Below, in pieces: positions 17,521 through 26,362 of a stretch of 64,000 bases of DNA. The stretch is from Chryseobacterium shigense (GTDB taxonomy: Bacteria; Bacteroidota; Bacteroidia; Flavobacteriales; Weeksellaceae), in the NCBI RefSeq assembly GCF_014207845.1, contig NZ_JACHLC010000003.1, forward strand, positions 62,001 to 126,000, in the 5' to 3' direction. The number at the start of each line of letters is the position of its first letter. Position 1 is the stretch's first letter. The notes below the pieces were generated by a model that was not told the origin of the DNA, did no database searches, and saw only the letters and a program-made list of their open reading frames with translations. A program made the translations under genes and the position numbers.

Positions 17521-18117
17521 ATGTCATTTGAATTACCTAAACTAGGATATGCATACGATGCATTGGAGCCTACTATTGATGCAAGAACTATGGAAATCCA
17601 CCATACAAAACATCACCAGGCATATATTGACAATCTAAATAAAGCAATTGATGGAACTGAGCTGGCGGGAAAAACTATAGAAGAGATCTGCCAGACAGGA
17701 ACTGACAAGCCAGCAGTAAGAAATAATGGAGGAGGACATTTCAACCACTCTTTATTCTGGGAAATTTTAACTCCGGGCGGAAGCAAAGAGCCTGTAGGAA
17801 ACGTAAAAGCTGCAATTGAAAATTACGGAGGTCTTGAAAAATTCAAAACTGATTTTTCTGAGGCTGCTAAAACAAGGTTCGGTTCAGGATGGGCTTGGTT
17901 GGTTAAAAATGCAGACGGTTCCGTATCCGTTTCTTCTACACCAAACCAGGATAACCCGTTAATGCCTGTTGCAGATGTTAAAGGAACTCCGGTTTTAGGA
18001 CTGGATGTTTGGGAGCATGCTTATTATTTAAACTACCAGAACAGAAGACCTGATTATGTTTCTGCATTCTTTGATGTGGTAAACTGGGATAAAGTGGAGG
18101 AATTATTCAACAAATAA
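17521..18117 (+). CDS. sodA: superoxide dismutase, Fe/Mn type
   Basis: Converts superoxide to hydrogen peroxide and oxygen in the cytoplasm. From the ATG at 17521 the protein has 198 residues; an upstream in-frame TTG at 17494 lies inside the promoter box and is rejected. The metal ligands are visible: His27 (HHTKHH), His76 (NHSLFW), Asp162 and His166 ([10 protein letters not shown]). Gly residues in G-G-G-H-F-N-H and the Gln in TPNQDNPL fit manganese-type or cambialistic enzymes better than iron-type. No signal peptide. It is transcribed alone, from a strong promoter to a strong hairpin terminator. Confidence 0.96.
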   Translation: MSFELPKLGYAYDALEPTIDARTMEIHHTKHHQAYIDNLNKAIDGTELAGKTIEEICQTGTDKPAVRNNGGGHFNHSLFWEILTPGGSKEPVGNVKAAIENYGGLEKFKTDFSEAAKTRFGSGWAWLVKNADGSVSVSSTPNQDNPLMPVADVKGTPVLGLDVWEHAYYLNYQNRRPDYVSAFFDVVNWDKVEELFNK

Positions 18118-18137
18118 TTTTCAGCTATTATAAAAAT

Positions 18138-18170
18138 AAAAGGTTCAGAAGAAATTCTGAACCTTTTTTA
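18138..18170 (+). terminator. rho-independent terminator after sod
   Basis: A 13-bp perfect stem (18138-18150 with 18155-18167), a GAAA tetraloop of the GNRA type, and a T tract. Confidence 0.92.
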
Positions 18171-18198
18171 TTGAAGACATAATTAAATTAAAAACATT

Positions 18199-18618
18199 TT
18201 ACCTCGCGGCATCACTTCCGGACAGTCCATTCATTTTCAGTCCATACTTCCAGCTTACGTATGCGAAAACCTGGTAAAGCTTATATTCGAATTTAATCCC
18301 GTAATTCTCTCTTGAATCATAATCTATTCCGGACTCTATAATATTCCTGTATTTTCCTGAACTATAGTAGGAATTCCATTCAGAGACAAGGAAGGAATTT
18401 TTTGTTTTCAGGTAAGATTCTGAATACTGACTTATAGGTTTGGCTACTGCATTCAGAAAATAATCGAATTGGGTATCGATAACGGTAAGGTCCCATTCTC
18501 CGTCTTCATTCTTGGAAGGCTTCATTTCTGATTTTTCTTCCTCTTTCTTAGGACTGTTCTGGGAAAAACAGCTGAAAGGGATCAATGCGAAGAAAAATAA
18601 TAGAATAAGGTTTTTCAT
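18199..18618 (-). CDS. DUF6146-like secreted protein or lipoprotein
   Basis: 139 residues from the ATG at 18618, chosen because the hydrophobic signal (MKNLILLFFFALIPFSCFSQ) starts there. A Cys in P-F-S-C could be lipidated. After an acidic, Lys/Glu-rich linker the protein shows D-T-Q-F-D-Y-F-L, A-K-P-I-S-Q-Y-S-E-S-Y-L and E-W-N-S-Y-Y, and then I-D-Y-D-S-R-E-N-Y-G-I. I recognise this as the uncharacterised Bacteroidetes family DUF6146. The name is from memory of the pattern and was not checked. It lies just downstream of the EEP gene on the same strand, separated by a hairpin. Confidence 0.65.
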   Translation of the reverse strand: MKNLILLFFFALIPFSCFSQNSPKKEEEKSEMKPSKNEDGEWDLTVIDTQFDYFLNAVAKPISQYSESYLKTKNSFLVSEWNSYYSSGKYRNIIESGIDYDSRENYGIKFEYKLYQVFAYVSWKYGLKMNGLSGSDAAR

Positions 18619-18643
18619 AATAAATACATTGTATAAAAAATAA

Positions 18644-18660
18644 GCACTCAAAATGAGTGC
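18644..18660 (-). terminator. hairpin between the EEP and DUF6146 genes
   Basis: A 7-bp perfect stem (18644-18650 with 18654-18660) followed on the minus strand by a T-rich run. It probably ends the EEP transcript. Confidence 0.6.
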
Positions 18661-18671
18661 CTAAGTTAATT

Positions 18672-19859
18672 TTATGGTTCTTTCTGAAGAACTACAAATG
18701 CCGGAAAGTGGTCACTGTATCCACCTGTAAACCGGTCGCCGTCCCACGATCTGAAAGGGTAGCCTTTGTAGCTTCCTTCCTTGTTCACTAAATAAGGTGG
18801 AGCAAAGATTTCTGCTTTGTATACGGAATATTCTTTTGTAACCTGATCAGATATCACATTTTTGGATACAATGATCTGGTCGAAAAGGTTAGGAGCATCC
18901 TGATAAGCAAGAGAAGCAATCCCTTTTTTGTACAAAGGATACATTAGATTAAGATATGGCGTAGTTTCACTAAGGTCTTTAGGATTTCCGGCAGCTTTCA
19001 GATAATTTTTAAAACTGGAGCTTACAGGATCATCATTGAAGTCACCCATAGCAAAAAGCTTAGTGGAAGGATCTGCAGTTCTTATGCTGTCCATTTGCTG
19101 TTTAAGTAGAGCGGCAGCCGCATTTCTTTTAGGTAATGAAACGGCTTCACCCCCTCTTCTTGAAGGCCAGTGGTTCATAAAGAACGCTACTTTTTCATTA
19201 TCAAGGAAACCGGTTACTACCAGAATATCCCTTGTGTATTCTCTTCTGCCGTCATCACCGAAAACTTTTAATTCTTTTTTCAATGAATTGGTTGGGGTGA
19301 ATCTTCTTTTCTGATAGATTAAAGCCACATCAATTCCTCTGTAATCATAAGAATTGTAATGAATGATTCCGTAATCGTATTTGGCAAGAACAGGCTGCTT
19401 TACCAGGTCTTCAATAACCTGTCTGTTTTCAACTTCAATAAGTCCAACTACGGCAGGAGCAGTTTTGGTATATTGTGCACCCAGTTCAGAAATTACTTTG
19501 GCTTCATTGGCAAGCTTTGCTTTATAAACTTTAGTGTTGTAATTTTTACCGCTGTTTGGAGTAAATTCTTCGGAGCCGCCTTGGTATCTTACGACTTTTT
19601 TACCTTTTAAGGCGCCATCACTCCAGGGGCCTTCATATTTTTCTGCTTCTAAAAACCGGATGGAGTCAATAGGAATACTTCGGTGAAAAGCGGGATTGCG
19701 GATATCTTTCGTCCCGTCAATATAATCTGCAGAACGGATGGTGTCCCAAAGGTTTTCCACATTCAAAAAACCAACAGTAGCTACTTTTCTCAGCTTTCCC
19801 TGTTGTGCAAAAGCCATTATTGAAAAAACAACAGCTATAAAACTCATATATCTCTTCAT
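18672..19859 (-). CDS. secreted endonuclease/exonuclease/phosphatase (EEP) family protein
   Basis: 395 residues with a signal peptide (MKRYMSFIAVVFSIMAFAQ). EEP-superfamily hydrolases use a DNase I-like fold to cut phosphodiesters or phosphomonoesters with a divalent metal. Visible catalytic landmarks are GFLNVENLWD (Asn and Glu), GLIEVENRQV (catalytic Glu), FFMNHWPSRRGGE (His), MGDFNDDP (Asp and Asn) and YSDHFPAF (terminal Asp-His). This variant is common in Bacteroidetes and could be a nuclease or a phosphatase outside the cytoplasm. The substrate is not known. A TAAATTTG box lies 31 nt upstream of the ATG. Confidence 0.88.
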   Translation of the reverse strand: MKRYMSFIAVVFSIMAFAQQGKLRKVATVGFLNVENLWDTIRSADYIDGTKDIRNPAFHRSIPIDSIRFLEAEKYEGPWSDGALKGKKVVRYQGGSEEFTPNSGKNYNTKVYKAKLANEAKVISELGAQYTKTAPAVVGLIEVENRQVIEDLVKQPVLAKYDYGIIHYNSYDYRGIDVALIYQKRRFTPTNSLKKELKVFGDDGRREYTRDILVVTGFLDNEKVAFFMNHWPSRRGGEAVSLPKRNAAAALLKQQMDSIRTADPSTKLFAMGDFNDDPVSSSFKNYLKAAGNPKDLSETTPYLNLMYPLYKKGIASLAYQDAPNLFDQIIVSKNVISDQVTKEYSVYKAEIFAPPYLVNKEGSYKGYPFRSWDGDRFTGGYSDHFPAFVVLQKEP

Positions 19860-19889
19860 CCTAGTAGAGTATTAAAATTATTTAAATAA

Positions 19890-19897
19890 CAAATTTA
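19890..19897 (-). promoter_or_regulatory. -7 promoter element of the EEP gene
   Basis: The minus strand reads TAAATTTG (TAnnTTTG). The leader before the ATG is about 27 nt. Confidence 0.5.
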
Positions 19898-20014
19898 CCT
19901 TTTTTTAATTCAATGCATTTTAAATATTTGTAAATTTAAAACAATATAAAACAAATCTGTTATATAATGAATCATAAAAGCTTGCAATGTTAAGAAAAAA
20001 TAATGTTAAAAAAG

Positions 20015-20043
20015 TTGGAAATTCTAAATTTTGACTAAATTTG
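20015..20043 (+). promoter_or_regulatory. promoter of the TonB receptor/DUF5689 operon
   Basis: TTG at 20015-20017 and TAAATTTG at 20036-20043 with an 18-bp spacer fit the Bacteroidetes consensus. The leader to the ATG at 20106 is about 58 nt. Confidence 0.65.
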
Positions 20044-20105
20044 TGCCCCCAACTTTTAAAACGTTGAAAACTAAGAAGAAAAGTATTTAAAAAAATAATA
20101 TACTC

Positions 20106-22985
20106 ATGATTAAAAAACTATCATTAGTCTCTTTATTTACTTTACTTCCTGCTTCATTCTATTTTGCGCAGACCACAGTGTTTGCGTATCTTAAGGATGC
20201 CGAAGGAAAGCCTGTTGAAAAGGCAGAAGTAGATATTAAAGGGAGCGAAAATGATGTAACGGCTGATAAAATTGGATATTTCCAGTTTGTAGACCTTCAG
20301 CCGGGCCATTATCAAATTATGATTACGAAACCAAACTTCGAAACCAAAATGATGGAGTTTGACGTAGCCGATGAGAAAAGAAAGGATCTGGGAGTCATTA
20401 CCCTGTATTCTTCTCTTACGAGCGCAGATCAGGGACTGGCGATTATAGACAGTGATGATGACGATGATAGCAGCAGTAGCAGCGGACAGGCCTCTACAGT
20501 AGGATTGCTTCAGTCTTCTCAGGATATCTTCAGCAGAATTGCTGCGTTTGATCTAGGATTTTACTGGTTCCGACCGAGAGGTATAGACGGAAGAACAGGC
20601 GAATCCATGCTGAACGGTGTTTCTATGGTGAAATCTGATAATGGTAATGTTGACTTCAGTAACTGGGGTGGATTGAATGAGATTACAAGATATCCGGAAA
20701 TTGCAGCTAACCATTCCCCGTCTGAATATGCTTTTGGTGGAAACAGCTCTGTTGTTTACAAAAATACAAAAGCAAGTGAGTATAGAAAAGGATTCCAGTT
20801 TACCCAATCCCTTACCAACAGAAACTACAGAAACAGAACATCTTTACGTTATTCTTCAGGAATGAGCAGAAAAGGATGGGCATTCACTGTAATGGGGGCA
20901 AGAAGATGGGCTGAAGAAGGAATCCAGGAAGGAACTTTCTATGATGCTTACGGAGCTTACTTAGGGGTAGAAAAGAAATTCAGCGACAGCCATACAATGA
21001 CTTTTAACTTCATTGGCGCGCCATACAGAAGATCTACTGCAAGCCCGAGCACTCAGGAAGTATACGATTACAGAGGAGTGCATTATAACTCTTACTGGGG
21101 ATGGCAGGATGGAGAAAAGAGAAGTGAAAGGGTCCGAAGAGGATTCCAGCCGCTTTTCCAGATCCAGGACTTCTGGAAGATCAATAAGAATTCAAGTCTT
21201 TGGACTACTGCATCATATCAGTTTGGAAAAGATAAAGGTTCCCGTTTAGACTGGAATGGAGTAGTAAACCCATCTCCAACATATTACAGAAATTTACCAA
21301 GTTATTATTTTAATAACATTGTTTATAATGTAATGAACGGAAACCCGGATCCTTTTCAGTACGGAACTTTGATTGATGCTTACAATACAAGTCTGGCAAA
21401 CTGGCAGAACGGAGATCCTAATGTTACGCAGATCAACTGGGGGCAGATCTATGCCAACAACCAGAAGGCCGATGCTGCAGACCAGGCAGAAATGACACGT
21501 CTTTACGGATTAACCGGGAAACGTTCCAAAGTATATCTGGTAGATGATGTAAGCGATGATAAGATTTTCAATGCTGGGACACACTACACATACAATTTCA
21601 ACGACCGTACAAAGTTTATCCTTAACGTTTCTTACCAGAATTACAAATCTGAGCTTTATCGCGAAATGAAGGATCTTTTAGGCGGTGATTACGCTATTGG
21701 TGTAGATCCGTTTAAAGAGTCTGCCAAACCAGGTTCCACAGGATTCTACAATACATTGAATCCTAATGTTCAGTTGCATGTAGGTGACCGCATGACTTAC
21801 AACTATATCCTGAGAAGACAGGAAGCCAAAGTAAACCCGGGGCTGAAATTTTCTACAGGTAATTTCGATGTATTCGTTTCTGCGTTGGCAGGATATTCAA
21901 CGTCTAACAGAGAAGGTCTTTTCAAACATTATTTATACGAAAATTCTTACGGAAAAAGCAAAGATTACAACTTCTGGAACTTCGGTCTGAAAGGGCAGAT
22001 TGTTTACCGTATCAATGGACGTAATTTCTTAGTATATAATGGAGCTATGTACAACCAGGCGCCATTTATGGAAGATTTATTCGTGAATCCTAGAATTAAT
22101 GCACTTGTTAATCCGAATATCAGGAGTACAGTATATACAGCAAATGATTTAAGCTATGTAATTAATTCTCCTTTCCTTAAATTAAGGGCATCCGGATATA
22201 TTGTAGATACGGATAATGAAACAAACGTACAGAGATTCTTTGCAGACGGAATTCAGTTGAGCAGTGTTAATCCGGACGGTTCTGTTTCTAATGTACAGAG
22301 TGCATTTGTTACCCAGGTAATGTCCAATGTTTCGAAAAGAAATATGGGAGTTGAGCTGGGAGTTGATGTAAAAGTTATCCCTACTTTATCTTTACAGGGA
22401 CTTGCAAGTTTAGGCCAGTATACTTATAGAAATAATCCTGAAGTATATCTTGTTTCTGATGCTTCCGGAGGTGGGGTAACTTCCTTTGGCGAGTCATATA
22501 TTAAAAACTATAAGCAGGGAGGTACTCCTCAGAGAGCTTTCTCATTAGGTTTCAGATACAACAATCCGAAATACTGGTGGGTAGGTGCGAACTGGAACTA
22601 TTTTGATAACAATTACCTGGATCCGGCTCCTACTTTAAGAACGAATAACTTTATTCAGAACCCATATTCAAATACCCCTTATCTTGGGCTTACAGAAAGT
22701 GATTTACGTGATATGCTGAAGCCGGTAGAGCTTCCTTCCGCATTTTTCTTAAATGCTAATGCCGGAAAATCATTCATGATCGGAAAGTATTATATATTGC
22801 TGACAGCTTCTGTAAACAATATCCTGAATAACAAAAGATTCAAAACAGGAGGTTTTGAGCAGACCAGAGAAACAAAAGCCGGTGATTTTGCCAATGACTA
22901 CTATGGCGGCGCACCTTCTTTCGGACCTAAGTATTGGTATACCCAGGGACGTTCGTACTTTGTTAACTTACAATTCAGATTCTAA
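20106..22985 (+). CDS. TonB-dependent receptor with N-terminal carboxypeptidase-regulatory-like domain
   Basis: A 959-residue outer-membrane protein. It has a signal peptide (about 1-21), then a CarboxypepD-regulatory-like Ig domain (about 23-100, with VEKAEVDIKGSENDVTADKIGYF). An Asp/Ser-rich linker follows, and then a plug-like region (IDGRTGESMLNGVSM...GNVDFSNWGGLNEITRYPE). The rest is a beta-barrel rich in aromatic Tyr/Phe strands ending in Phe (YFVNLQFRF), as required for outer-membrane assembly. It should import a substrate with TonB energy. It overlaps the transcription unit of the DUF5689 lipoprotein, 19 nt downstream, which may be its surface-exposed partner in SusCD-like fashion. 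The substrate is unknown. Confidence 0.88.
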   Translation: MIKKLSLVSLFTLLPASFYFAQTTVFAYLKDAEGKPVEKAEVDIKGSENDVTADKIGYFQFVDLQPGHYQIMITKPNFETKMMEFDVADEKRKDLGVITLYSSLTSADQGLAIIDSDDDDDSSSSSGQASTVGLLQSSQDIFSRIAAFDLGFYWFRPRGIDGRTGESMLNGVSMVKSDNGNVDFSNWGGLNEITRYPEIAANHSPSEYAFGGNSSVVYKNTKASEYRKGFQFTQSLTNRNYRNRTSLRYSSGMSRKGWAFTVMGARRWAEEGIQEGTFYDAYGAYLGVEKKFSDSHTMTFNFIGAPYRRSTASPSTQEVYDYRGVHYNSYWGWQDGEKRSERVRRGFQPLFQIQDFWKINKNSSLWTTASYQFGKDKGSRLDWNGVVNPSPTYYRNLPSYYFNNIVYNVMNGNPDPFQYGTLIDAYNTSLANWQNGDPNVTQINWGQIYANNQKADAADQAEMTRLYGLTGKRSKVYLVDDVSDDKIFNAGTHYTYNFNDRTKFILNVSYQNYKSELYREMKDLLGGDYAIGVDPFKESAKPGSTGFYNTLNPNVQLHVGDRMTYNYILRRQEAKVNPGLKFSTGNFDVFVSALAGYSTSNREGLFKHYLYENSYGKSKDYNFWNFGLKGQIVYRINGRNFLVYNGAMYNQAPFMEDLFVNPRINALVNPNIRSTVYTANDLSYVINSPFLKLRASGYIVDTDNETNVQRFFADGIQLSSVNPDGSVSNVQSAFVTQVMSNVSKRNMGVELGVDVKVIPTLSLQGLASLGQYTYRNNPEVYLVSDASGGGVTSFGESYIKNYKQGGTPQRAFSLGFRYNNPKYWWVGANWNYFDNNYLDPAPTLRTNNFIQNPYSNTPYLGLTESDLRDMLKPVELPSAFFLNANAGKSFMIGKYYILLTASVNNILNNKRFKTGGFEQTRETKAGDFANDYYGGAPSFGPKYWYTQGRSYFVNLQFRF

Positions 22986-23004
22986 TAAAATAAAAAAAAC
23001 AATA

Positions 23005-24402
23005 ATGAATAATTTCACTAACTTTTTCAAAACGGCATTTGTGGCAGTAGGTGTACTGTCGGCATTGTCTTCTTGTGTAAAGAATGATGATTGGGATACT
23101 CCTCCAATCGCTTGTTCAAATAAGTTCGGAGATCCTACCATCACAATGGCAGATTTCGCGGCTCAGGCTCCTGCTACAGGATATAAATTAATCACTACAG
23201 ACCAGATCTTCGACGGTTATATCGTTTCTTCTGATGCTCAGGGAAATTTCTACAAAACCATCTCTTTCCAGGATAAAACGGTAAACCCTACAGTAGGTCT
23301 TCAGATCGAAGTGGATAAAGCAAGTAATTTTGCAGACTTCCCGGTAGGTGCACACATCAGGATTAATGCAAAAGGATTACGTCTGGGACTTGACAGAGGA
23401 GCAATTAAGATAGGTTCAGAAGATCCTAACTTTGCGATCGGTAGAGTTCCTCAGGCATTGGTTGGAAGATATATGTCCGGAGTTTGCGGTGGAAACGGGT
23501 TGGATATCCAGACTATTGTACCTACAAAGCTTACTTCATTGAATGATGCAAAACAGGCTAATTTAATCAATACATTGGTTACTGTGTCGGACGTGCAGTT
23601 CAGCATCGGAGAAATCTTCCCGGTTCAGAAAAAATATCTTGATTATGATGCCGGAAACCAAGGATTGGATACAGACAGAAATATTGAAGATAAATTGGGA
23701 GGTACTGCGGTAATCAGAAACTCAGGATTCTTCAAGAGTGGAGGAGAGCTTTTACCAAAAGGAAGCGGTGACGTTACTTTTGTGGTGAGCAGATACAACA
23801 CAACATGGCAGATGCTGATCAGAAGTCTTTCAGATATTAATTTCAGTGGAACAAGAGTAGATTCCACTCCGCCAAAAGGAGGTACAGCTATTACCTACTC
23901 AGGTTCTTTCCTTGAAAATTTTGAAAGCTATGCTACCACTCCGGCTAACCTTGAAGTATATCCTAAATATGTAAATGATCCGGTATTAGGAAACAGATAC
24001 TGGCAGCTAAAAACATTTAGCAGTAATAAATATATACAGTTGGGCGCTAATTCAGGTTCAGGAAGCTATTTAACTTACTTTGCGGTACCGGTTGACTTTA
24101 CAGCGGCCAATACGTTGAAGTTTGATGTAAACGTTGGATTCTGGAATGGGAATGCTTTAAAAGTATATTATACCACCAATTACACTCCGCTTGGGGATAT
24201 TACCACAGCAACAAAAACAGATATTACATCTGCGTTCACAATTCCGCAGGCACCTGTTAGTGGTTATGGTACATTGGCTCCTGCGGGAACTTATACCTTA
24301 CCTGCAACATTAACAGGTAACGGATTTATTCTGTTTGAATATTCAGGATCATCTACCGGTGTTACTACTACTGTTCAGTTAGATAATATTCAGGTTCAAT
24401 AA
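23005..24402 (+). CDS. DUF5689 lipoprotein
   Basis: 465 residues from ATG 23005, which begins a lipoprotein signal ending ALSSC (Cys25 or so). A longer frame reading upstream lies inside the receptor gene and is a shadow. After the Cys an acidic KNDDWD tract fits a surface-export signal. The N-terminal half (about 45-285) has the DUF5689 pattern: DGYIVSSDAQGNFYKTISFQD and VGAHIRINAKGLRLGL. The C-terminal half (about 300-465) looks like a choice-of-anchor or MAM-like beta-sandwich (FLENFESYATTP...LDNIQVQ). It is paired with the TonB receptor and may bind a ligand or cell-surface polymer. A strong terminator follows. Confidence 0.8.
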   Translation: MNNFTNFFKTAFVAVGVLSALSSCVKNDDWDTPPIACSNKFGDPTITMADFAAQAPATGYKLITTDQIFDGYIVSSDAQGNFYKTISFQDKTVNPTVGLQIEVDKASNFADFPVGAHIRINAKGLRLGLDRGAIKIGSEDPNFAIGRVPQALVGRYMSGVCGGNGLDIQTIVPTKLTSLNDAKQANLINTLVTVSDVQFSIGEIFPVQKKYLDYDAGNQGLDTDRNIEDKLGGTAVIRNSGFFKSGGELLPKGSGDVTFVVSRYNTTWQMLIRSLSDINFSGTRVDSTPPKGGTAITYSGSFLENFESYATTPANLEVYPKYVNDPVLGNRYWQLKTFSSNKYIQLGANSGSGSYLTYFAVPVDFTAANTLKFDVNVGFWNGNALKVYYTTNYTPLGDITTATKTDITSAFTIPQAPVSGYGTLAPAGTYTLPATLTGNGFILFEYSGSSTGVTTTVQLDNIQVQ

Positions 24403-24425
24403 TTGATACCGGATATTTTAAATAT

Positions 24426-24456
24426 AGACCGCCCTTTTATAAGGCGGTCTTTTTAT
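24426..24456 (+). terminator. rho-independent terminator after the DUF5689 lipoprotein
   Basis: An 8-bp GC-rich stem (24426-24433 with 24443-24450) with a T run. Confidence 0.85.
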
Positions 24457-24463
24457 TTAATAT

Positions 24464-24471
24464 TAATTTTG
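24464..24471 (+). promoter_or_regulatory. -7 promoter element of the DUF7336-like gene
   Basis: TAATTTTG (TAnnTTTG) lies between the terminator and the ATG at 24490, giving a leader of about 15 nt. Confidence 0.45.
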
Positions 24472-24489
24472 ATTCTAAATTAAATATGA

Positions 24490-24981
24490 ATGAAAAAATT
24501 TGTATATACTCTTGAGCATATTTGCAGCACCGGGAAACATAAAGACCTTAAACTTTTGGGCTTTTTTAATGATCTGAAAAAATTGGAAAGTATTCAGGAT
24601 ATTGTTTCAAAATTTTCTGGATTTAAAAATTATCCGGATGGTTTTGTAATCAAAAAGCGTGAATTAGATAAAGCGCATTGGAAAGTTGGGTTTTACACTG
24701 TAGTAGGAGAAATAGGCAGAGATTATTTACCTGAAGAGGATATAATAGATGAAGATACCTATATAATTCAAAATCTAAAATCAATATTTAATATTAGCCA
24801 TGTATATACTGTTGATTCTTTTAAAGATGATGAAAGAATTATAGGTTCTTTTTCAAATTTGGATAAAGCTCAGCAAGCTCTTGAATTATTAAAAGGAAAC
24901 TCTGGGTTTAAAGAACATCCAGAGAATTTTATTATAGATGAAATTCAATTAAATGAACTTTTATGGACTTCCGGATTTTAA
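24490..24981 (+). CDS. hypothetical protein with two tandem DUF7336-like domains
   Basis: 163 residues, cytoplasmic, no signal. It consists of two related units of about 60 residues: residues 4-70 (F-V-Y-T-L-E-H...L-G-F-F-N-D-L-K...F-x-x-Y-P-D-G-F-V-I-K-K-x-E-L-D-K-A-H-W) and about 102-163 (H-V-Y-T-V-D-S...I-G-S-F-S-N-L-D-K-A...F-K-E-H-P-E-N-F-I-I-D-E-I-Q-L-N-E-L-L-W). I recognise the pattern as that of a small domain often found in immunity-like or regulatory proteins (DUF7336), not checked. The gene is AT-richer than its neighbours. It stands alone between two terminators, so it could have been acquired. Confidence 0.6.
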   Translation: MKKFVYTLEHICSTGKHKDLKLLGFFNDLKKLESIQDIVSKFSGFKNYPDGFVIKKRELDKAHWKVGFYTVVGEIGRDYLPEEDIIDEDTYIIQNLKSIFNISHVYTVDSFKDDERIIGSFSNLDKAQQALELLKGNSGFKEHPENFIIDEIQLNELLWTSGF

Positions 24982-25023
24982 AATAGTATGTTTTAGGATG
25001 TACCGGTAAATAAAAACAACAAA

Positions 25024-25047
25024 AAACCACCGCGTCTGCAGTGGTTT
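25024..25047. terminator. bidirectional terminator between convergent genes
   Basis: A 7-bp AAACCAC/GTGGTTT stem (25024-25030 with 25041-25047), extended by two more pairs, with T- or A-rich sequence on both sides. It serves the DUF7336-like and DUF6702 genes. Confidence 0.6.
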
Positions 25048-25069
25048 ATTATTTTTTAAATTATTCTGT

Positions 25070-25540
25070 TTAGAACGAAACTTCATTCACTTCTTTGCCT
25101 CTCTGGAAATTCATTACTTTCAGGTTTCCTTTATAAGCAATACTAACAACGTTACTCTGCTTAGGAAAAGCGCTTAAAAGAATCGTATTCTTAATTTTCA
25201 AGGTACTGATATCGGAGACTCCTCCGGTCTCAAAATATACCCATACAGTTTCTCCGTTTACCTGACTTCCGGTGAAGGTTATAGTTTTCGGAGCACCATT
25301 GACGTACACATCAAAATTATTATTTACATATTTTTTTACTTCTGCTTCAAATCCTGCTGTACTTGGATTTATCTTGATAGCATCAGAAATATGGTTGGTA
25401 TTTATTTTTGTGGTAAACTTCAATGTCTTGCTTCCATCTATATAGTCCACTTTGGTCATTGAAGAGAAAAAGTCTGCATACATAAAACTCATTAACACAA
25501 AAAATGTTAAAATTCCTGATATATATAAAAGTTTTTTCAT
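25070..25540 (-). CDS. DUF6702 family secreted or membrane protein
   Basis: 156 residues. It starts with a short hydrophobic signal (MKKLLYISGILTFFVLMSF). The mature part has the family pattern: a first strand T-K-V-D-Y-I-D-G-S-K-T-L-K-F-T-T-K-I, then Y-V-N-N-N-F-D-V-Y-V-N-G and a W-V-Y-F-E-T strand, ending F-P-K-Q-S-N-V-V...L-K-V-M-N-F. DUF6702 is widespread in Bacteroidetes, has no proven function, and often sits beside peptidase genes. Here its neighbour is a LOG-family gene and no obvious partner is seen. The protein is probably periplasmic. It is convergent with the DUF7336-like gene. Confidence 0.7.
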   Translation of the reverse strand: MKKLLYISGILTFFVLMSFMYADFFSSMTKVDYIDGSKTLKFTTKINTNHISDAIKINPSTAGFEAEVKKYVNNNFDVYVNGAPKTITFTGSQVNGETVWVYFETGGVSDISTLKIKNTILLSAFPKQSNVVSIAYKGNLKVMNFQRGKEVNEVSF

Positions 25541-25601
25541 CTTAATTAATAGATTTACAAATCATACTTGATCTTTATAAAGGTCACAAATAATATGCCA
25601 A

Positions 25602-26354
25602 TTAGAAATTTACATTCACAGAATATTTATCATAGAATGCTTTGATATGAGCTACAGCTTCGTCAGCCGTATCTACCACACGGTATAAATCCAGATCATC
25701 TGCGGCAATCATTCCCTCTTTTAACAGTGTTGCTTTGAACCAATCCAGTAATCCGCCCCAGAACTCACTCCCTACCAGAACAATTGGGAACCTGCCAATT
25801 TTATTGGTCTGGATCAGGGTTAATGCTTCCGTAAGTTCATCCAAAGTACCAAATCCTCCCGGCATTACCACAAATCCCTGTGAATATTTTACAAACATTA
25901 CTTTTCTTACAAAAAAGTAATCGAAATTCATGGAATAGGATTTATTGATATACGGATTGAAATGCTGTTCAAACGGGAGATCAATATTAAGCCCGATGGA
26001 TCTTCCCTGGGCATTAAAGGCGCCTTTGTTTCCTGCTTCCATGATTCCCGGTCCGCCTCCGGTAATGATCCCAAAGCCCAGTTTGGTGATCTTTTCGGCA
26101 ATTTCCACTGCCATTTCGTAGTATCTGCTTTCAGGTTTCAGTCTTGCAGAACCAAATATAGAAACGCATGGTCCTATTTTAGCCAGCTTTTCGTAACCGT
26201 CTACAAATTCAGCCATTACTTTGAAAACCATCCAGCTGTCTTTAGTAATGGTTTCGTCCCAGGTTTTCTGTCTGAGACTGTTATGAAGTTTTGTTTCGTT
26301 AATATCCAGGGCCGGATTTACTAAGCTCTCATCCCTGTTTCCATCCATTTCCAT
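25602..26354 (-). CDS. TIGR00730/LOG family Rossmann-fold hydrolase
   Basis: 250 residues. The LOG (lonely guy) family cleaves the N-glycosidic bond of nucleotides such as cytokinin riboside 5'-monophosphate, releasing the base. The active-site signatures are both present: GGGPGIMEAGNKGAF and PGGFGTLDE with its catalytic Glu and Arg/Lys context. A YFVRKVMFVKYS stretch sits between them. It is cytoplasmic with no signal peptide. The gene is 8 nt downstream of the MurU-like gene and so belongs to the same transcription unit. Its substrate there is unknown. Nucleotide salvage or quality control is possible. Confidence 0.88.
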   Translation of the reverse strand: MEMDGNRDESLVNPALDINETKLHNSLRQKTWDETITKDSWMVFKVMAEFVDGYEKLAKIGPCVSIFGSARLKPESRYYEMAVEIAEKITKLGFGIITGGGPGIMEAGNKGAFNAQGRSIGLNIDLPFEQHFNPYINKSYSMNFDYFFVRKVMFVKYSQGFVVMPGGFGTLDELTEALTLIQTNKIGRFPIVLVGSEFWGGLLDWFKATLLKEGMIAADDLDLYRVVDTADEAVAHIKAFYDKYSVNVNF

Positions 26355-26362
26355 TGCAAAAA

